DNA of 16,101 nt from positions 1-16,101 of the forward strand of contig JBKGZA010000060.1 of assembly GCA_046545815.1 (NCBI GenBank), given 5' to 3'. A program made the position numbers and the translations under genes. The number at the start of each line of letters is the position of its first letter. Position 1 is the stretch's first letter. The notes under the pieces are model-generated. The model was not told where the DNA came from. It did no database searches and saw only the letters and a program-made list of their open reading frames with translations. This stretch comes from JAGXLC01 sp046545815. GTDB lineage: Bacteria > Bacteroidota > Bacteroidia > Bacteroidales > UBA12077. Below are positions 14,178 through 16,101 of the stretch, one piece after another.

Positions 14178-15841
14178 TCCTCAATGGTATATAAAAACCT
14201 GCGTATGCTTTTCTTGGGCGTTTTTTCAAATTCTGTCGGATACAGTTTGATCCCTGAGATTTGCTTAAACTTGGGAAGACTTTCATTGAGCCCCTTCTTG
14301 TTTTGCTTCATGATTTCTTCCAGTTGGGCTTCCGTATTGATTTCTTCCTGATCGGCCTTTTCGTAGTCGGGGTAAACAAGTGCCGTCAGTTTATTATCCT
14401 TCTCAAGAACAAGGGATTCCTGAACATAGGGAAAGTTATTCAGTTTGGATTCAATTTCTTCGGGATAAATGTTTTCTCCGGAAGGACCTATTATCACGCT
14501 TTTGCTCCTACCTTTGATAAAAATAAAATTCTCCCCGTCAATTATCCCCAGATCGCCGGTGTGCAGCCAACCCTCTTCATCCAGCGCATTGTTGGTGTCC
14601 TCTTCGTTTTTATAGTATCCATACATCAGGTTTTCTCCCCTGACCAGTATTTCTCCCACTTCATTGTAAGGATCGCTTGAGTCGATCTTCACCTCGAGTG
14701 TATCCACCAGCTTGCCGGAGGACCCTTCTTTGGTCTTATCCCAGTTGGCGTAGCTGATTAGCGGTCCACATTCCGTCATACCATAACCCACTGAAAGCGG
14801 GAACCGGATCTTCCTGAGAAATCTTTCCACATCCCCATTGAGTGGTGCTCCACCGATTACCACTTCATGGAAATTCCCGCCAAAAGCTTCTGTAAGTTTC
14901 TTGTTGATCTTTTGATATATGGATTTATTGATCAGCGGAAGACTCATCAGTGCCTTCATCGATTTTTTGGTAATGGTCGGCAGAATCTGTTTCTTGTATA
15001 TTTTTTCAAGAATTAGTGGAACGGCAATGATTAAAGTAGGCTTAAGCTCCTTGAAAGCAGAGGTGATGATTTTTGGCGAAGGAGTTCGGGTTAGAAAATG
15101 GATGTGACAACCGATGGTGAAGGGCCAGAGAAACTGAAATGCACAGCCGTAAGTATGAGCCAGCGGCAGGAACGAAACCAGGTTATCACCAGGCTTCAGG
15201 GGCATATTTTCAATCGCAAAACGAATATTCGCAGCAAGGCTGTTTAAAGGCAGCATCACACCCTTGGAGAAACCCGTGGTTCCGCTGGTATAATTCAGCG
15301 CACCTATCTTTTTATTGGAAATGGTTTCCAGCTGAAACTGTCTGACATCAACTCCATCATTGCCATATCGTTGTGTATAGAGATGATTCAGATTGTTATA
15401 AACTTCCTGAACATTTTCTTTGCTGGCTTCGCTCAATATTCCGAAATCGTTGAGCGATATCACCGCCTTCACATCAGGCATGTTGGCCTCATCAAGATTT
15501 TCCCAGATGTTGTTTTCTAAAAACAGGATCACCGAATCGGAATGGTTGATGATGTGGTGCATGTCATTCGGATGAAAATCCGGAAGTATCGGAACAACAA
15601 TGGCCCCGTAAGTGACCACCGAAAGATATGTCATTGCCCAGTTGGCTGAATTTTTACCCAGCAGTGCAATCTTATCGCCTTTTTCTACCCCACATTGCTC
15701 AAACATGATGTGAATTCTGGTGATCTTCCTGGCCACATCTTTGTAGTAATAGGTGCTTCCTTTGTAATCGCTGAAAGCAGGCAGCTCCCAATTCTGCTTG
15801 ATACTATTATCCAGGTATTCTGTAAAATTTTCCTTTAGCAT
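14174..15841 (-). CDS. AMP-forming long-chain acyl-CoA ligase
   Basis: The 555-residue protein is an ANL-superfamily adenylating enzyme. The P-loop motif is YTSGTTGFSKG (184-194), the A5 motif is GYGMTECGP (352-360), the hinge region is GWLHTGDLG (424-432) followed by IKGRSKSVI (442-450), and the C-terminal lid carries EKTPKKSIRR (539-548) with the candidate catalytic Lys. The FACS-type linker and the conserved LVSFLPLAHTYG favour a long- or medium-chain fatty acid:CoA ligase over acetyl-CoA synthetase. It is expected to be soluble or membrane-associated, activating fatty acids for lipid synthesis or breakdown. The exact chain length is not readable. It is the first gene of the ligase-ispD unit and has a recognisable promoter. 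Confidence 0.93.
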   Translation of the reverse strand: MLKENFTEYLDNSIKQNWELPAFSDYKGSTYYYKDVARKITRIHIMFEQCGVEKGDKIALLGKNSANWAMTYLSVVTYGAIVVPILPDFHPNDMHHIINHSDSVILFLENNIWENLDEANMPDVKAVISLNDFGILSEASKENVQEVYNNLNHLYTQRYGNDGVDVRQFQLETISNKKIGALNYTSGTTGFSKGVMLPLNSLAANIRFAIENMPLKPGDNLVSFLPLAHTYGCAFQFLWPFTIGCHIHFLTRTPSPKIITSAFKELKPTLIIAVPLILEKIYKKQILPTITKKSMKALMSLPLINKSIYQKINKKLTEAFGGNFHEVVIGGAPLNGDVERFLRKIRFPLSVGYGMTECGPLISYANWDKTKEGSSGKLVDTLEVKIDSSDPYNEVGEILVRGENLMYGYYKNEEDTNNALDEEGWLHTGDLGIIDGENFIFIKGRSKSVIIGPSGENIYPEEIESKLNNFPYVQESLVLEKDNKLTALVYPDYEKADQEEINTEAQLEEIMKQNKKGLNESLPKFKQISGIKLYPTEFEKTPKKSIRRFLYTIEE

Positions 15842-15863
15842 TGGCTTATGATTTTGAAGGGTT

Positions 15864-15894
15864 TAAATATAAGAACTAAATACGATTTTCGCAA
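15864..15894 (-). promoter_or_regulatory. Putative promoter of the acyl-CoA ligase-ispD unit
   Basis: On the minus strand TTG (15892-15894) is followed after exactly 20 bases by TATATTTA (15864-15871), which matches TAnnTTTG at all fixed positions but the last. The -7 box ends 22 bases before the ATG, so the leader is short. Spacing and composition fit a Bacteroidetes housekeeping promoter. Confidence 0.5.
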
Positions 15895-16101
15895 TTTAGC
15901 GATGCATTATTATTGAATGGTTAGGCGCTTAAAGGGCAACTTGAACCAACATGTTGTTCAAACTTAATCCAAACATTGGTTTCTTCCGCGAAGCGCTTTT
16001 TTTCAGGCTTGTCCTGAAAAAAGGTAGAGACTGGGAAGTCAAATCGTAGCTCCATTTGGTATCATCAAGCTGAAAAATCATCTTACCACGATCTCCATTG
16101 A
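15895..16101. other. Right-edge non-coding region with two inverted repeats
   Basis: No convincing gene is seen. There is a near-perfect dyad at 15941-15961 (TTGAAC-C-AACATGTT-GTTCAA, one unpaired C), about 50 bases beyond the ligase -33 element. A second hairpin with a perfect 10-bp stem, 15998-16007 with 16013-16022 (TTTTTTCAGG / CCTGAAAAAA), has a 5-base loop. A 56-codon minus-strand frame runs from the window edge to a TAA at 15929-15931 and spans the hairpin; it matches nothing I recognise and could be chance or the tail of an upstream gene. Confidence 0.45.

Noticed and set aside
15932..15955. Possible sigma-54 -24/-12 promoter upstream of the ligase
   Set aside because: A TGG and a TTGC are present on the minus strand but only eight bases separate GG from GC, against ten in the consensus.
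15929..16099. 56-codon open frame on the minus strand touching the right edge
   Set aside because: It is short, matches no family I recognise and runs through a perfect hairpin; a frame of this length can arise by chance. The rest lies outside the window, so it is not called as a gene.

Overview
The window looks like a chromosomal segment of a Bacteroidota bacterium, most likely a Bacteroidales/Marinilabiliales-type lineage. The indicators are a giant adhesin with SprB-type repeats and a type B sorting domain for the type IX secretion system (T9SS), a PorP/SprF partner, a DUF4296 lipoprotein, an asnS-rpoN-PAP2 gene string, and promoters of the Bacteroidetes type (TAnnTTTG at -7, TTG/TTTG near -33) with little Shine-Dalgarno signal. 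There are no tRNA or rRNA genes, insertion sequences, CRISPR arrays or phage genes visible.

Layout. (1) 3-5105 (+) is the 3' part of a very large secreted surface protein: Ig-like domains, a P-domain-like beta-sandwich, about 13 SprB-like modules, and a C-terminal T9SS domain. Its 5' end lies outside the window. (2) 5107-6027 (+) is its PorP/SprF outer-membrane partner, one base downstream, closed by a hairpin terminator. (3) 6118-7695 (+) carries a DUF4296 lipoprotein and a GT-B glycosyltransferase. (4) 7660-11142 (-) is a compact operon read asnS, rpoN, PAP2-like membrane protein, running tail-to-tail into the glycosyltransferase with a 36-base overlap. (5) 11353-13274 (+) is a divergent two-gene unit: an unrecognised 261-residue protein and a universal stress protein with an added N-terminal DUF2007-like domain. 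(6) 13275-13502 is intergenic, with a pair of GC-rich palindromic repeats. (7) 13503-15841 (-) is an AMP-forming acyl-CoA ligase translationally coupled (ATGA) to ispD. (8) 15842-16101 holds the ligase promoter and two inverted repeats, with no convincing gene.

How the genes work together. The adhesin and PorP/SprF protein form the clearest functional unit: the first is exported by T9SS through its C-terminal domain and the second is the outer-membrane protein expected to help secrete or anchor it. The asnS-rpoN-PAP2 operon joins translation, alternative sigma factor and a membrane phosphatase-like protein. The ligase-ispD pair joins fatty-acid activation to the MEP isoprenoid pathway.

The least-described parts are the ordered three-type module pattern and cysteine distribution of the adhesin, its embedded P-domain-like segment, and the unrecognised protein at 11353-12138, which may be a degenerate metallopeptidase-like fold. 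No wholly new defence or mobile system could be supported from the sequence.
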